From Posidonia oceanica (taxonomy: Eukaryota > Streptophyta > Magnoliopsida > Alismatales > Posidoniaceae), in assembly GCA_037176725.1 (NCBI GenBank), contig JAZBRS010000039.1, forward strand, positions 23,162,001 through 23,226,000: a stretch of 64,000 nucleotides of DNA. The letters are read 5' to 3'. Positions 11,090-22,948 of this stretch are shown here, piece after piece. Made by a program: the position numbers and the translations under genes. The notes under the pieces were generated by a model. That model saw only the letters and a list, made by a program, of their open reading frames with translations. It was not told the DNA's origin and searched no databases. How positions within the stretch are numbered: the stretch's first letter is position 1; each line of letters opens with the position of its first letter.

Positions 11090-12404
11090 CGCTGACCTAG
11101 AGCGTGTGAGAACAGGGCTGCGACGAGTATTCAAGCGGTGCTTCCTAAGGGGAGCTATCGTCGCAAGTGCGGATAGCTCGGAAGGGGAATGGTCGCGAAC
11201 TAAGTCGCAAAGAGGGGCGCCAACGAGGGTCGGTACTCGAGCTCTGGCAAAGGGAAACTCGCTTACCGATCACGCTGACACAACAGAAGAAAATCAGGGT
11301 TAGAAACTAAAAGATGAATGCAAATGAGTTAGTTAAGTGGCATGAATGATGTGCATGCTTTCTAGTATGCCCCCTTACCTAACTAGTGTTTCCTAGCAAG
11401 GCTGTCTACTCCGGGTATCCCTGGATGTACGGGTCACCGACTCAGGTCAGAAAAAGTAAGTCCCCTGTCTAACTCCCGGCCCAAAGCTCAGGTAATGACA
11501 GGGTGGTGCGTTGGTGGCCTCTACCCCGCCAAAGCGTGGGTGGTATCCTCTACTAACACCGACACGACCCCCGGACAAGGAGGGGACGGACCGACCAACT
11601 TATGCCACGCCCAAAGTAGTGGAACAAGAGGCCGGAACCGTCCTTCGCAGACTAGTAGGTGGACTCAGAGGAGAAGAATGCATGCCCTATATGATGCTTA
11701 TGCAAAATGATTAGAGTTTTTTATCTTGCACATTTTATTAACCAAAGGGAGTGAAGGATTGTTTGTAGTCTCTAGTTGCCCCTAGAAGTTCTTTTTACTT
11801 GCATTTTTTAGTTAACCATGGGGGAAGCAGACAAGTCTCCACTATCCTAAGCATGGCAAGTGCAAAAGGGAAGAAAATCAGTCAAAATGGCAAGCAACCA
11901 TCATACAACACAACAAAAGGCATGTTCATGGCATGTGCGAGTGTTTGTGAATATGATGGTGAAAAAGAAACATTCATCAAGTCAAAAGGCATGTAAGCAT
12001 AGTATGTGCATGCGTAGTGACATAGCAAGGGTGTAAAAGAAGCATTCAACATCCAAAAAGCATGTATTTTAGCCAAACAAAGTATGTAGACATGCAATGT
12101 GCAAGAATTAAAGCCATAATGAGCAAGTAAGATAAAGCAAGGTAAAAGTAAGCAGGCTGTAAAGGAAATAAGAGCATAAGCAAGACAATAAGTAAATAAA
12201 CAAGCAAAGGAGCAAAGCTAGGCAGAAAGAGAGCAAAAACCGAAGCGAAAGAGGTGCGAGAACCTAAGCGGAGTAGCCACGAAGCGACTTGCTACCGGTT
12301 TGCACAGAAACGCGAGCAAAACAGGCGAAGAAGGCACACAAGGCAGACAAAGCTGCAAAACAAGCGAGCAAAAAGCCGGGAACGAAAGCCGGAGTCTAGT
12401 CTAA
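11090..12404 (-). other. 5' leader of element A
   Basis: About 1.3 kb lies between PBS and gag ATG. It is matched by element B (62254-63548) and more weakly by C (29644-30778). No coding region is supported. A second, imperfect PBS-like string (minus strand GTGGCTACTCCGCTTAGG, about 12263-12280) lies ~140 nt downstream of the true PBS. Confidence 0.6.
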
Positions 12405-12422
12405 TCCCCAGCGGAGTCGCCA
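12405..12422 (-). promoter_or_regulatory. Primer binding site, element A
   Basis: Minus strand TGGCGACTCCGCTGGGGA starts one base after the LTR end (...TCGCTACA). It has the TGG start of a tRNA-derived PBS. The Tat/Ogre group is generally reported to use a tRNA-Arg primer, and this looks like that type; I have not aligned it to a tRNA. Confidence 0.8.
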
Positions 12423-12677
12423 CTGTAGCGATCCCGATCGGAATCAGGCTCGCTATTTAGCGGCGATTGGATCCGAGGAAGAGGCTCAACTCGAAAACAC
12501 TTAAAATCGAGGAGAAAAAGGAAAGATAAGACAAATCAGAGTCGCCACCAAGTCTATTAACGGAAGACGAGGAAAACCGGGGTAATGCGTGAATTAACGC
12601 GCAAAACCGAGCAATAAATGCAAAGCAAAGCAATGCAAAGGAAAACAAATGCAAGCAAATGCAAATGAGATGACTCT

Positions 12678-12815
12678 AGCCTAGGATAAGGGCAGTATGG
12701 TCATTGCGGGCCAGAAGACAGGGCAAGGACTCCTGTTACGCGCGGGGAAGGTGTTAGGCACCCCCGACACGCCCGAGAATCGGTCTTTCTAGGCTTACGC
12801 TCGCATACGCAGGAA
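12678..12815 (-). promoter_or_regulatory. Block conserved in all LTRs of the window (copy in LTR A)
   Basis: About 130 bp, including minus-strand GTGCCTAACACCTTCCCCG and GACCGATTCTCGGGCGTG. It recurs nearly unchanged at 18331-18475, 30985-31130, 36050-36185, 42399-42535 and 63830-63965, while the rest of the LTRs differ widely. It contains a small CCGA-TTC-TCGG hairpin. Function unknown; its place near the U5 end suggests an RNA role (processing, dimerisation or packaging). Confidence 0.75.
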
Positions 12816-13059
12816 AATGCAGGATTGAATGCCTAAGTGCCTATAAATGCCTAAATGAATGCTCAAGGTGTGCTCTAAGTGGGAAGAAACAAAGCAAGGA
12901 AGTAAACGTGCTCTCTAAGTGCTCAGCTACGCTGTCCGTGTTCCGAATTAGGCGAAACCTAGCTCGTGAGAACTCCAGATAGTAAGCATCACAGCCCTAT
13001 ATGCAAATGCAGGCGAAAAAGCGAAACAGCGAGAAAACCATGCAATGCAATCGACATGC

Positions 13060-13270
13060 AAGGGAAAACGGCGTAAAACACGCAAAACAAGGCGAGAAAC
13101 AAGAAAGGCACGCGGAACGGAGCAAAAGAACAAAACCGGCACGCAAAACAGGCGGGAAAGCAAGGCAGCATGCAAAACGAGACAAGGAAGCAAAGAGGCA
13201 CGCAAAACGGTGCAAAAGCGAGAGCGGGCACGCGAAACGGTGCCAAAACAGCGAAGCAAAAACCTTAGAA
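13060..13270 (-). repeat. LTR-internal tandem array of GGCAC-loop-GTGCC units (LTR A)
   Basis: Units of about 27-30 bp contain GGCACGCAAAACGGTGCC, a 5- to 6-bp inverted repeat around an A-rich loop. Equivalent arrays occur in the other LTRs at 36440-36720 (D) and 42800-43090 (B), and with a longer ~35-bp unit in C (18720-18950, 31380-31600). Long ORFs across the array are artefacts of the repeat. Confidence 0.8.
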
Positions 13271-16200
13271 AAGCCATGCGAATGCAAGAATGCAGAAAAG
13301 ATCAGAAGAGGCCAAAGGGGAGGCAAAACAACGTGTGTGTAAGAACAGACGTCGTTTAGGACCGCTCAGAGTAGGTGTGAAGACCTACGGAGGGGAGAGT
13401 GTGCAAACGGAGGGATTACCACCTCTTTGCGACTGTTTCCCGCTAAACCGTTCCACGGTGTGTCTCGCACGCTGCTCAAAGCTCGCGATGCGATCGGATC
13501 GTGGACAAGGGGGAAGAAAGTCACGTTAAGTGGCAAATCCAAGGAAAACTCAACACAAAACACACAGGGATACGCGAAACGAGGATTTGGAGATAGAAGT
13601 AGAAAGGGGAGGCCCTATTCTACATGCTCAAAGAGATAGAAAGCCAAAACGAGGAAAACTTATGCAAATGGCATGCAAATGCAATGCAGGGGTTCAGGGG
13701 GACATACCTGGAAATCCGGGAGCCTGATCTGAAATCCGTCTGGTCCATCCTGAAGAGCGCTTTGCTGCGGTCGCCTGGGCAGCTTACTTGAGAAGATCCA
13801 ACGGCCGGATTGGAAGATATCGCAGCTTCAAGGCAGAAGGGCCAGAACAGGGGAGAAGAACAGATCTAGGTGTTCAGGAGGCCCTAGGGATGTGCAAAAG
13901 GTCCTCCCAAGTGAAAGGGAGCTAAAAGTGCTTAGTGTGTGCAAAAGGATGCTAGAATGCAAGACTAGATGAATGCAGGATGCATGCAAAAGCAAGAAAA
14001 AGCAAAGAGAAGAAACTGGGAAAAGCCAGGATTTCAGAAAGCATTTTGAAAAAGAAAGGGGCTAAGAATGCAAATTTTCCAGAAAACAGGGGTCCACAGG
14101 AAAGGATTTCGAAAACAGGAGAGGACAGAGGTCCATTTTGCAAAAAACTAGGCTCAGAAAATTGTTTTGAAAAGAGGGTATGCTTTAAAAGAGGTTTTGA
14201 AAGCAGAAAGAGGTCAGAATGCAATTTTGGAAATAACTGGGATCTAAAATGCAAATTTTCCAGAAAATAGGGTTCTGGGGAGTCTGAGAATACTGGTGGA
14301 GGGTCTGCATGCAATTTGGTAAGCATAGGAGCTAGGATGCAACCTAGGGGCAAAATGGTCTTTTCACATGATTTTTCAAAAGATGCAAGGACCTATGTGT
14401 GATTTTCAAATCATGCAGGGTCAAAAATGCAATTTTATATGCAAAACATGCTCTGAAAACACAGACTGAGGACTGGTGTGTGATTTTTGGAAAAAACAGG
14501 GTCAGAAATGCAATACAATAAGCCAAAGTACATGCATAATAGCCACTGTCCATTTAAAATGGACCTAAGTGCAAATATGAAAAATCAGAGGGAAGGAAAT
14601 GCAATGCAGTATGCAAAATAAGAAAATAAAAGCTAAGTTCCTACAGTGCATGGACCTATATGCAAAATCAGAAACATGCATGGACCTAGAATGCAATGCA
14701 GTATGGTAAAATGCAAGCAAATAAATGAACTGATCTACTACAGGACCTATATGCAAAAATTGAAAACAGAGGGACTAAACCACAAAATATTACAACTGAA
14801 GCACACAGTAACAGGACTGAAAAGCAAATACTGGAAAATGGAAATAAAAACAGCAATTTGGCATAGTATTTAATTTAAAACTAAGCAAACTAAATGACAG
14901 AAGGACTGGAATGCAATAATTGAAAGACTTAAGCTAAACATGCAATATTTACATCTAAAACTTTATAAACAAGAAAATAAAGGAACAGTGCTAGTCGGCG
15001 GTCGACGAGCACTATAGCAGAACGCCGGCAGTACTCGTGACTGCCGACAGGGGGGAGCTGGAGAGGCGCTGCCTGACGGAGGATGCTGGCGGCGATCGTC
15101 CAGAGCTCCGGAGTGAGTCGGAGCGGTGTTCTGTTGGTCGAAGTGTCCGGAGGAAGAGCAGCCGGCGCCGGAGAAGGAGAACTGACCGGCGAGTCGGGGA
15201 CGGAGCAGGAGACCGGGAAAGCCGCTTCTGGGCGGCGGGAAAGCGTCAGGGGGAGAAGAGGAAGCTAGGGGAAGAAGGATTTACCTCTCTCCGCGTCTGA
15301 GTCGTTCCCCCGACGTCGGTGGTTCCAGAGGTGGCCGGCGGAGGTCGTTCAGTTGCTGCGGCGGTCGTCAGCTGCTCGCGAGGGCCGGAGCGACTTCAGG
15401 GCGTGCTTCCGGTGCTTCCCAGATGATCGGATAGAAGCTCCTGCAGCTCGGACGGAGGGTCGGCTTTTTGGATTCAGAGGACACTGCCAGAGGTGGGTGG
15501 AGGTTGTTGCTGCTCGTCCGGTGGAGCGAAACCCTCCGGGAGATTGCTGGAGGCCTGAGGAGTCGTTCTGGATGCTCGGAGAAGGTTTCTGGAAGGTGTG
15601 GAGGGAGTTAGGAGGCTGGGCTGATTTCTGGTCTGGAGCGAAGCAAGGTGTTTGTTGTGGAGTTCTCTGCCGGTGGTGGGAGAGAGGACTGAAGGTCGGG
15701 GCTCTGGAAAGGTGGGGGTTCGGTGGGTAGCTGGGTGTAGTTTGGAAGGATTCTGTGGATTGTGGTGAGGGGAATTGTCTGGTGGGTTGTGTTGGGTTTG
15801 AAGTTGGCTTCAGGGGGGTTAGGAGGTGATTTTGTGGGTGGAAAGGCTGGGAGACGGTGAAGGGAAATGACTGGGTTTCTAGGTGAAATTGGGGGAGTGA
15901 TTGGGAGGGAAATTGAGGCCTGAACGGGTGCTGGTTTTCTGGGAGAGGAAGAAGAAGATTTTCTGAATTTGGGAAGGAATGGGAGAGGTTCTGAGGAGTG
16001 GGAAATGGTGTGGGATCTGGGTTTCTCTCCGGGGTGCCAAAGACTTCCTCAAACACTCTCCTCTGGTCTCTCTTCTCTCTGGAATTGGAAGATGAAGAGG
16101 AGAAGGAAGAGGGTCGCACAGGGGGGAAGAAGCTTCAGAATTCTGGTCTGATGGCTCTCCACTCTCTGGTTCGCTCTGGATTGCTCTCACTCCGGCTCTG

Positions 16201-19200
16201 TCTGACACTCTGGATTGAAGGGAGGACGGGAGGCTTATGAATGAGGAGCTGCTGCTGCTGGGCGCGAGCTGAGAATTCAAACTCGGTCGGCGGTTACTGC
16301 AGCGGAGGGGACGGGGCGACCGGCTCCGGAAAAGCCGCAGAGAGGAAGGAGAGCGGCGGGCTGCTGTAGATTGAAAGGATTGAAGCTTGAATTCAAACCG
16401 GAGGAGGGAATACTGCAGCTGGCCGTTCGCAGGAGAAAATGGTGAAGAAATCAGCTGAAGGAGGTGGGGAAGAAGAAGGGTGGAGAGGGGCCGGACTGTG
16501 CTGCGGGCCGAGAAGAAAAAGAAATAAAAAAAAGAAGAAACGGGCTGACGGGCCCAGTATGGAAAAGAAAGAAAGAAAGAAGGGAAATAAGAAAGAAAGA
16601 GAGGGTAGGATGGGGAAATAAAATTAGTAAAAAAGGAACTAAAAATAAATAAAAATACTAGAGAGGTTGTGCTGTAGGTTAGGATTTTAATTAAGATTTT
16701 TAATGGTCATTTTGAGTTGATTAATGTGTTTTGGGCTTGGTTAGGGTTTTGGGGCTTTGGTTTTGTTTTTAATTGGTTTTCACTTGATTAAATGTTTGTT
16801 GAACCTTTTTAAAATTGTTTTAAAAATTGTATTTCCCTTGTTGGACACTTAGGATATTAATTAGGATTTTTTAGGATTTAATTTCGTATTAATCAAGGTT
16901 GGTTTTAGGTTTTTAAGTTTTAGTCTTCTTAGGGTTTCTTCCTTTTTAAGTCTTTTAAGTTATGTTTTGATTTTTATTTATTGATTTTTCTTGAAGTTTT
17001 TAGTTGGATTTTTCTGGTTTGATAGAGTGTTTTCAAGTCTTTCGGATGTGTTTTTCTCTTCTTTTTTAATTAAGTTTTTAACTTGTTTTTCTTATGTTTA
17101 TTAGGTTAAGTCTTTTGCCTTCTTTAATTACTTGTTTTAGTGTTTGATTTTTAATTCTTCTTTTTTAGGGTTTGTTTTTTTAATTCTTTTAGTGGGGCTT
17201 TTACTTTTGCTGGATTTAGATCTCATTTTAGTTTTTTCCTTGATTTTTCAGTGTTTTCTTTTGATTTGTTTTGCATTTTTTAGCTTGCATGTTTGGTTTT
17301 TCTTTTAACTTGATTTAGTTAAGTTTAAATTGTTAATAGCTTGTTTAATATATTTTTAATTGTTTTTCTTAGGGTTCTGATTTGTTTTTTCTATGTTTTG
17401 AGGTTTTACAGATTTTTATGGGTTTTTGTGGATTTTTGCAGAAGGGAGAAAAGGAAAAGAGAAGGAAGAAAGAAATGGAAAAAAGAGGGAGATAAGAGGA
17501 AAAGAGATAGGTTGGAGAGAAAGGATTTTTTAAAATTCAGAAAAGAGGCTAAAAATAAAGTAAAAATAGGAATAAGGTAGAGAAGGGATAGAAGCACAAA
17601 GGGGGCCCACAGCCAGGCCAGAAAAAGGGCAAAAAGGGGATGAAAAGAGAGATGATAATCAGGAGAGAGAGAGGAGAGAGAAAATGATAATCCCAGAGAG
17701 AGAAAAGGATAATTTGGGTGAAAGAGGGTCTTAATGGTCTTGGAATGGGGTGAGAATTGGTGAGTTTGTAGTCTAAGGTTTGAAGTCTTGGTTCTGAAGT
17801 TTTGGTTTGATTCTAAGGATGTTTTGGAGGAGTTTCAAGGTGTAGAAAAAGGATAGTTTCACCTAGGTTTTCTAGGGTTTTTGGGAATGGGTTAGGTTTG
17901 GAAATTTCTAAGTTCTTGGGTAGGTTTGTTGGGTGGATAGTGGTGGATTTTCCTATGGTTTTTGGTTAGGTTTTGAGGTTGGGAAGGGGGGTAAAGGTTT
18001 GGGCCAAGACAGGCTGATTTTGAAGGGTAAAGAGGAGGGCTAGGGTTAGGGTTTGGTTGGGGTTTGAACCAGCAATCACCAGGAGGGCTCCAAGGGTCCG
18101 GGCCTGCCAAGATGGGGTGTCAACAGTGGGTGTATCCGAGAAGGAAGACTTGACTCGAAAACACCAAAAAAGGGAAAAAAGAGAAAGATAAGACAAATCA
18201 GAGTCGCCACCATGTCTATTAAGTCGAGAGACAAGGAAAATAGGGGAAATGCGTGAATAAACACGTAAAACCAAGCAAAGGATGCAATGCAATGCAATGA
18301 AATGATATGCAATGAGATGCAATGATGTGACTCGTGCCTAGGATAAGCGCAATATGGTCATTGTGGACCATGAGAAAGGGTAAGGACTCCTGTTACGTGC
18401 AGGGAAGGTATTAGGCACTCCTGACACGCCCAAGAATCGGTCTTTCTTGGCTTACGCTCGCATACACAGGATAATGCATACTTTGGGTGCCTAAATGCCA
18501 TGAATGCCTAATTAGATGCTTAAACGTGTACTCTAAATGATGAAATGCGTGCAAGGAATTAAACGTACAATCTAAGTGCTCAGCAGCACTGTTAGTGTTC
18601 CGAACAGGGGGTGCCCTAGTTCGTGAGAACTCCAGACAGTAAGCATCACTGTCCTAAATGCAAATGCAGGCGATAAAACAAAACGACGTTGAAAACCATG
18701 CACATGCAAGCGACATGCAAAGGAAAGCGAAGCGGGTGCGCAAAACGATGCAAATTTAAGAGAAAATGAATGCGGACACGTAAAACGATGCAAATTTAAG
18801 AGAAAACAGATGCAAGCGTGCAAAATGATGCAAATGCAAGTGAAAACAGATGCGGGCACGCAAAACATGCAAATGCAAGTGAAAACAGATGCGGGCACGC
18901 AAAACAATGCAAATGCAAGCAAAAACAGAGGCAGGCACGCAACACAATGCAAATGGTGCTGTGTTGTGCTTCAGATGGACTTATCTTGAGAATCTGAGGC
19001 CTGAACTGAGATAACTTTGGTTTGAATGGAAGATCATTCAACCAAGAAGACTTGGACAATTAGATCGTGAAAATCCAACGGTCTGATCAAAAGTTATTCA
19101 GGTTTCAAGTCAGAAGGCTCAAGCGCAAGAAAAGGTAGGGGTCTAATTGTAAATAGTCCCTAAGGGTGTGCAGAACAAGGTGCATGCATGCAGAAGTGCT

Positions 19201-21905
19201 GAGGATGCTTGAATAGATGCATGGATGCAAGTGCAGGGACCTACATGCAATTTTAAGAAACTACAGGGGCCTATGTACAATTATGGAAAACTATGGGGTT
19301 TAAATGCAATGTAGGGCTTACATGCAAGTACAGGGTGCAAATGCAATGCCAATGAAGCTAAAACATGGTATTTAATGGCTTCTAGATGTAGACAGGACTT
19401 ATATGCAATTTTTAAAACATGCTGGGCTTTATTGCAATACAATATGGTTTAAAACATTATTTAAATGAATGATTGAATGCAGATTGGACTGATATGCAAT
19501 TATAACATTTTTTAGGATTTTTATGCAATTCAATAAGGTAGAAACAGAAATTAAATGAGATGAATGAATGCTCTAAGGACTAAGATGCAAATAAAGTAAA
19601 TAACAGGACTAAACTGCAATGTAATAAGCTAAGAAAAGAAAGTAAATGACCTGATGAATAAACAGAGGATTGAAATGTAAATAAAATAAATTTCAGAAGT
19701 TAGAAGCAATGTAATAAGATAAAAAAAAGAAATTAAATGACTTTAACAACTGTAGGACTTAAAAGTAAAGAAAATAAGTTGCTGGACTAAAACTAAATAA
19801 TGTTAAAAGATTTTGAACTGCAGTAGGACTGAAGTGTAATAAAAAGAAACAATAGGAATTAAAAGCAATGTAATATAGTTTTAAAGGAGAATTAAATGAA
19901 ATCTAAAGCAAACAGGATCTATTTGTAATAAAACTAAACTAGCAGATTAGAATGTAATATAATAAAGTTTAAACGAAAAATTAAATGAAAACATATATAT
20001 AACTGGACCTGCATGTAATAAAAAGAAACTAAACGGACTAAACTTTAATCTAATGCAAACTTAATAAGTTAAGGAAAAAATAAACTAAACCTAAACTAAT
20101 GGAAATAAAAAAAAGAGATGAACAGTGCCACACGGCTCGTCGGGGAAGAAGACGCTGTGCTGGTGCTTCCGAGGGTCGGCGGGGCACGGGCGGCGCTCGG
20201 AGAGATCCGGTGAGGTTCGGCGGAGGTCCGGGTGGTGTCCAGTGGAGCAGCAGACTGTCTAGAGCGGCAGAACGGTTCTGTAGATGGCGGCCGCTGCTGG
20301 GGAAGAAGAGAACTCCAATGATGTGGGAAACAGCGCATAGGGCGCGAAACACGCCGGAGGAGGGCTGAGAAGCAAGAGGGGGTGAGGCAGAGCTAGGGGA
20401 GGAGTCGACTACCTGTGGGTGTGCTCGGAGAGGCCCGACGAGCTCGGATGGGTGCTACGAACTTGCGGCGGGCAGAGGCGGCACTGGAGGTGCAGGGCTG
20501 CTTCAGGCATGGTCCGGGGAAGTCAACGGATGTGCAGAGAAGGTCTGGGAAGCGACGGCCGGTCCTCTCCTCCTCTCTACACGTGGGTGGTCGGAAGAGA
20601 TGCTATCGACGATAATTCTCTCTCCTCTCTCTCTCTGTGGCTCTCACCGGAATGGGCACGTGCAGGTGGCTTCATGCGTGGATCACAGTGGTGGTGAGTG
20701 AGGTTCTCGAGTCGTGAGGATCTGGAGGAGGTGGAGAAGCTCTGGAGGAGTTGGTCTGGGCATTTTAATTGTGTGGAAGAGGGTCTAAGGTCTGGGAGTG
20801 TTGTGTGGCTTTTTTATGGTGAATTCTGGTCTTGGTCCTTGGCAGAGGGTGGAGGTGATGGAGGTGATGGAGGGTTGTCAGGGCGTTTGATAATGCGGGG
20901 GAGAAGGCAATGGTTTGAAAAACAGGGGGAGAAATGGAGGGAGAGGTGACTGTGTGTGCTGCTGTGGGTGAAGGAAGAAAAGAAGAAGAAGGATAGGTTC
21001 GTGGGCTAGGCTGAAATGGGGAGGAGAGAAAGAAAAGAAATGGAAAATGAAGAAAGAAAAAGAAGAGGAAGGAAAAGAAGAAGAAAAGGAAAGGGAAAGA
21101 GGATTTAAGTTTTTGTGGATTTTTAAGTGGTTGTTTGTTAGGATTTTAAATGTTTTCCTAGTGTTTTTTAATTAATTTTTGTTTGCCTAGGTTTTTTAAT
21201 TAAGTTTTTTGATTGCCAAGGTTTTTTAGTTAAGTTTTTGTTAAGTTTAGGTTTTTTAATTAAGTTTTTGTTAAGTTTAGGTTTTTTAATTAAGTTTTTG
21301 TTTGCCTAGGTTTTTTAATTAAGTTTTTGTTAAGTTTAGGTTTTTTAATTAAGTTTTTGTTAAATTTTTAAAGGTGTAGATTTTCTAGGTTTGCTTGATT
21401 ATTTTTTAAGTTTTTTGATTGTATTTTTTTTAGGTTTCTTTTAATTATTTTTTCAAGTTAAGCTTTTCTTGAATTGTGGTTTTAGGTTCTTAGAAGATTG
21501 TTTTCTTTAAGTTAAGTTTTTTTTAATTAATTAATTTTTTCTTTTAATTGTTTTAGTTGGATCTTTTTTAAAAATTGTTTTTCTAGGTTTTATCTTTTGT
21601 AATTGTTTCTTCTTATTTTTCTTTTTTAATTAGGGTTTTAGAGTTTTTAATTTGTTTTTCCTTATGTTTTCTTTTTTAATTGGAGTTTTAATGTTTTGAT
21701 TTGTTCTTCTTATGTTTTTTATTTTTAATTAGAGTTTTAAAGTTTTGATTTGTTTTTCTTATGTTTTTTTATTGTTTTCCTTTTTCTAAGTTTTGATTTG
21801 TTTTTCTTCTTAGGGTTTTGGTTTCGATTGTTTTCTAGGGTTTTTGTTTCTTGGGTTTTGTGACCTAGGGTTTAGGTTTCTAGGGTTTTGTGACCTAGGG
21901 TTTAG

Positions 21906-22707
21906 GTTTCTAGGGTTTTTTTATTATGTAATTAGCAGTACATTGAACAAAAACATAGGATATTACACAGGCTACTCTCAGAAATACCCATCTTCTCCTT
22001 CTTGCTGATTTCCATTCCAAACCAGTGATGGAAGAGAGGAGTATTGAAGATTTAGCAAGAAGACAAGATGTTTGTATTTCTTCATGCTATATGACACTAT
22101 ATAATTTTACCAGTAAACAAAAAAAAAGACAAACCAGAAACAAATGAGACTACAAACAAAACAACCAACTACACAATCCCAGGCTCCTCTATTTCCGAAG
22201 CAAACAGTCCTCACGCAATGCAGCTGAGCCCCAAGCATCCCTTCCAGAAGTCAGAAAGCCCAACTCTTCTGGGTTTTTGATAGAGCAACTCTGGTGGGAT
22301 CTTGTACAAGTCCTCATCCACTGCCTTGGGTGTCCTCTGCCTCCTCTGTTGCTGCTCATGCTCTTGCTCTTGCTGTTTCTGTTTCTGATGGCTCTCATCA
22401 TAAACCCTACCCTGTTTCTTCAACTTCGTCAAATCCCACTTGTCATGAAGACTCCTTGCCTTCTTCCTCTCAGTCCTCATTCTCCTTGGCTTTTGGTAAT
22501 GGTAAGGCAGAGGAGATGGTGCCACCTTGAAGAGATCAAGATCGACGTCGTCGACGAAGAAATGGCGGCGGACGAGACCTGCCTCCCGGGCTGAATTGAA
22601 GTACTGTGTCACCGGAAGCTCGTCGTAGAAATCCCAATTCCCAAACGTTGGGATCTGTCCCCTGTTTGTCCACTCCATCTCCATTGGGCAGGTGTTTCTA
22701 GGGTTTT
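21906..22707 (-). mobile_element. Retroposed mRNA copy flanked by 14-bp direct repeats (TSD)
   Basis: The direct repeat GTTTCTAGGGTTTT occurs at 21906-21919 and 22694-22707. The 774 bp between them (21920-22693) are absent from the sister LTR near 34580. On the minus strand the insert starts about 9 nt before an ATG. It ends in an A-rich tail (TAATAAA) merging with the AAAA that begins the minus-strand flank, the arrangement expected for LINE-type target-primed insertion. Caution: the flank is itself a 30-bp tandem repeat containing this string, so the direct repeat could pre-date insertion. Confidence 0.7.
22211..22684 (-). CDS. RIN4/NOI-domain-like protein, intronless retrogene (157 aa)
   Basis: A true ATG lies at 22684 and the frame is open to the stop at 22211. 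Residues 11-37 read IPTFGNWDFYDELPVTQYF then NSAREAGL, which fits the NOI domain (PxFGxW...YF..AR) of plant RIN4-family proteins. In RIN4 the PxFGxW site is where the bacterial protease AvrRpt2 cuts. The middle is basic with a Gln/Glu-rich stretch (about residues 98-116). The C-terminus has two Cys (GCLGLSCIA), a place where RIN4-type proteins are often acylated for membrane attachment; this is inference. Related plant genes normally have introns, so an unbroken single-exon copy inside an LTR points to retroposition. It is antisense to the plus strand and in the same orientation as element C, so LTR transcription could read through it. Whether it is expressed is unknown. Confidence 0.75.
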   Translation of the reverse strand: MEMEWTNRGQIPTFGNWDFYDELPVTQYFNSAREAGLVRRHFFVDDVDLDLFKVAPSPLPYHYQKPRRMRTERKKARSLHDKWDLTKLKKQGRVYDESHQKQKQQEQEHEQQQRRQRTPKAVDEDLYKIPPELLYQKPRRVGLSDFWKGCLGLSCIA

Positions 22708-22713
22708 GTGACC

Positions 22714-22784
22714 TAGGGTTTAGGGTTTAGGGTTTAGGTTTGAAATGGGTTTAGGTTTAGGGTTTAGGGTTTAGGGTTTAGGTT
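22714..22784 (-). repeat. Telomere-like TTTAGGG runs in the U3 start of LTR C
   Basis: Runs of TTTAGGG (CCCTAAA on the element strand) occur at 22714-22739 and 22749-22784. A shorter copy lies at 34604-34625 in the other LTR, and related TAGGGTTT units occur at 21850-21915. On the element strand this gives several AAACCCTAA 'telo-box' motifs near the start of U3. Confidence 0.85.
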
Positions 22785-22948
22785 AGAAATGGGTTTTGGG
22801 TTTTGAAGAAAGGGTGTGATTTTGGGTTTTGATGAAAGGGTGTGATTTTGGGTTTAGTTTAGGTGTTTGGTTTGAAATGGATTTAGGGTTTTGAAGCCAC
22901 CAGAGAGAGAGATCCACTAATTCAGCCTGTCAAAATGGGCTGTCTACA

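Larger units (their letters stand above)
1..18125 (-). mobile_element. Element A: internally deleted Tat-clade Ty3/gypsy retrotransposon (5' LTR present, 3' LTR outside window)
   Basis: Read on the minus strand the order is 5' LTR (12424-18125), PBS (12405-12422), leader, gag, protease with G-patch, a join to integrase C-terminal half, DUF7745-like ORF, and a tandem-repeat 3' UTR that runs off the left edge. RT, both RNases H and the integrase zinc finger are missing when compared with element B. Gag and the DUF7745-like ORF carry nonsense codons, so this copy is non-autonomous and probably dead. Its 5' LTR abuts element C's left LTR at 18125/18126. The 3' LTR must lie to the left of the window. 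Confidence 0.85.
12424..18125 (-). repeat. 5' LTR of element A (5.7 kb)
   Basis: On the minus strand it begins TGTTGACACCCC (18125) and ends GATCGCTACA (12424), with PBS next to it. It is homologous along its length to the LTR of element B. It contains, from U3 toward U5, an A-rich (plus-strand T-rich) tract (about 16640-17600) and a GC-rich block (about 15000-15600). A TATA-like TTTATAAAG follows (about 14960-14972), then a degenerate array of 'ggacctatatgcaatttt' units (13990-14780). Near the U5 end lie a donor-like site (13707/13708), a tandem array (13060-13270) and a strongly conserved block (12678-12815). ORFs in the GC-rich block differ between LTR families and are not supported as genes. 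Confidence 0.88.
18126..22948 (-). repeat. 3' LTR of element C, with inserted retrogene
   Basis: It is collinear with 30797-34763 apart from a 774-bp insertion (21920-22693) and small indels. The minus-strand start is TGTAGACAGCCC at 22948. The lower boundary is uncertain: the end could be TGTATCC at 18131, with 18126-18130 as a 5-bp remnant, or it may have been cut by element A. It includes a TATATATA box candidate (about 19990-20000, minus strand), a GC-rich block (20110-20600) and TTTAGGG repeats near the U3 start. Confidence 0.8.

Noticed and set aside
13001..13342. ORFs over the LTR arrays (also 36358-36731, 42628-43169, 31224-31604)
   Set aside because: Low-complexity translations of short tandem repeats; all six frames show similar patterns.
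15353..15730. ORFs in the GC-rich LTR block (also 20099-20697, 32741-33348, 44928-45507)
   Set aside because: GC-rich sequence has few stops by chance; reading frames are not conserved between the two C LTRs or between A and B.
22714..22784. Chromosome-end telomere
   Set aside because: Only a few interrupted TTTAGGG units inside an LTR shared by a second copy.
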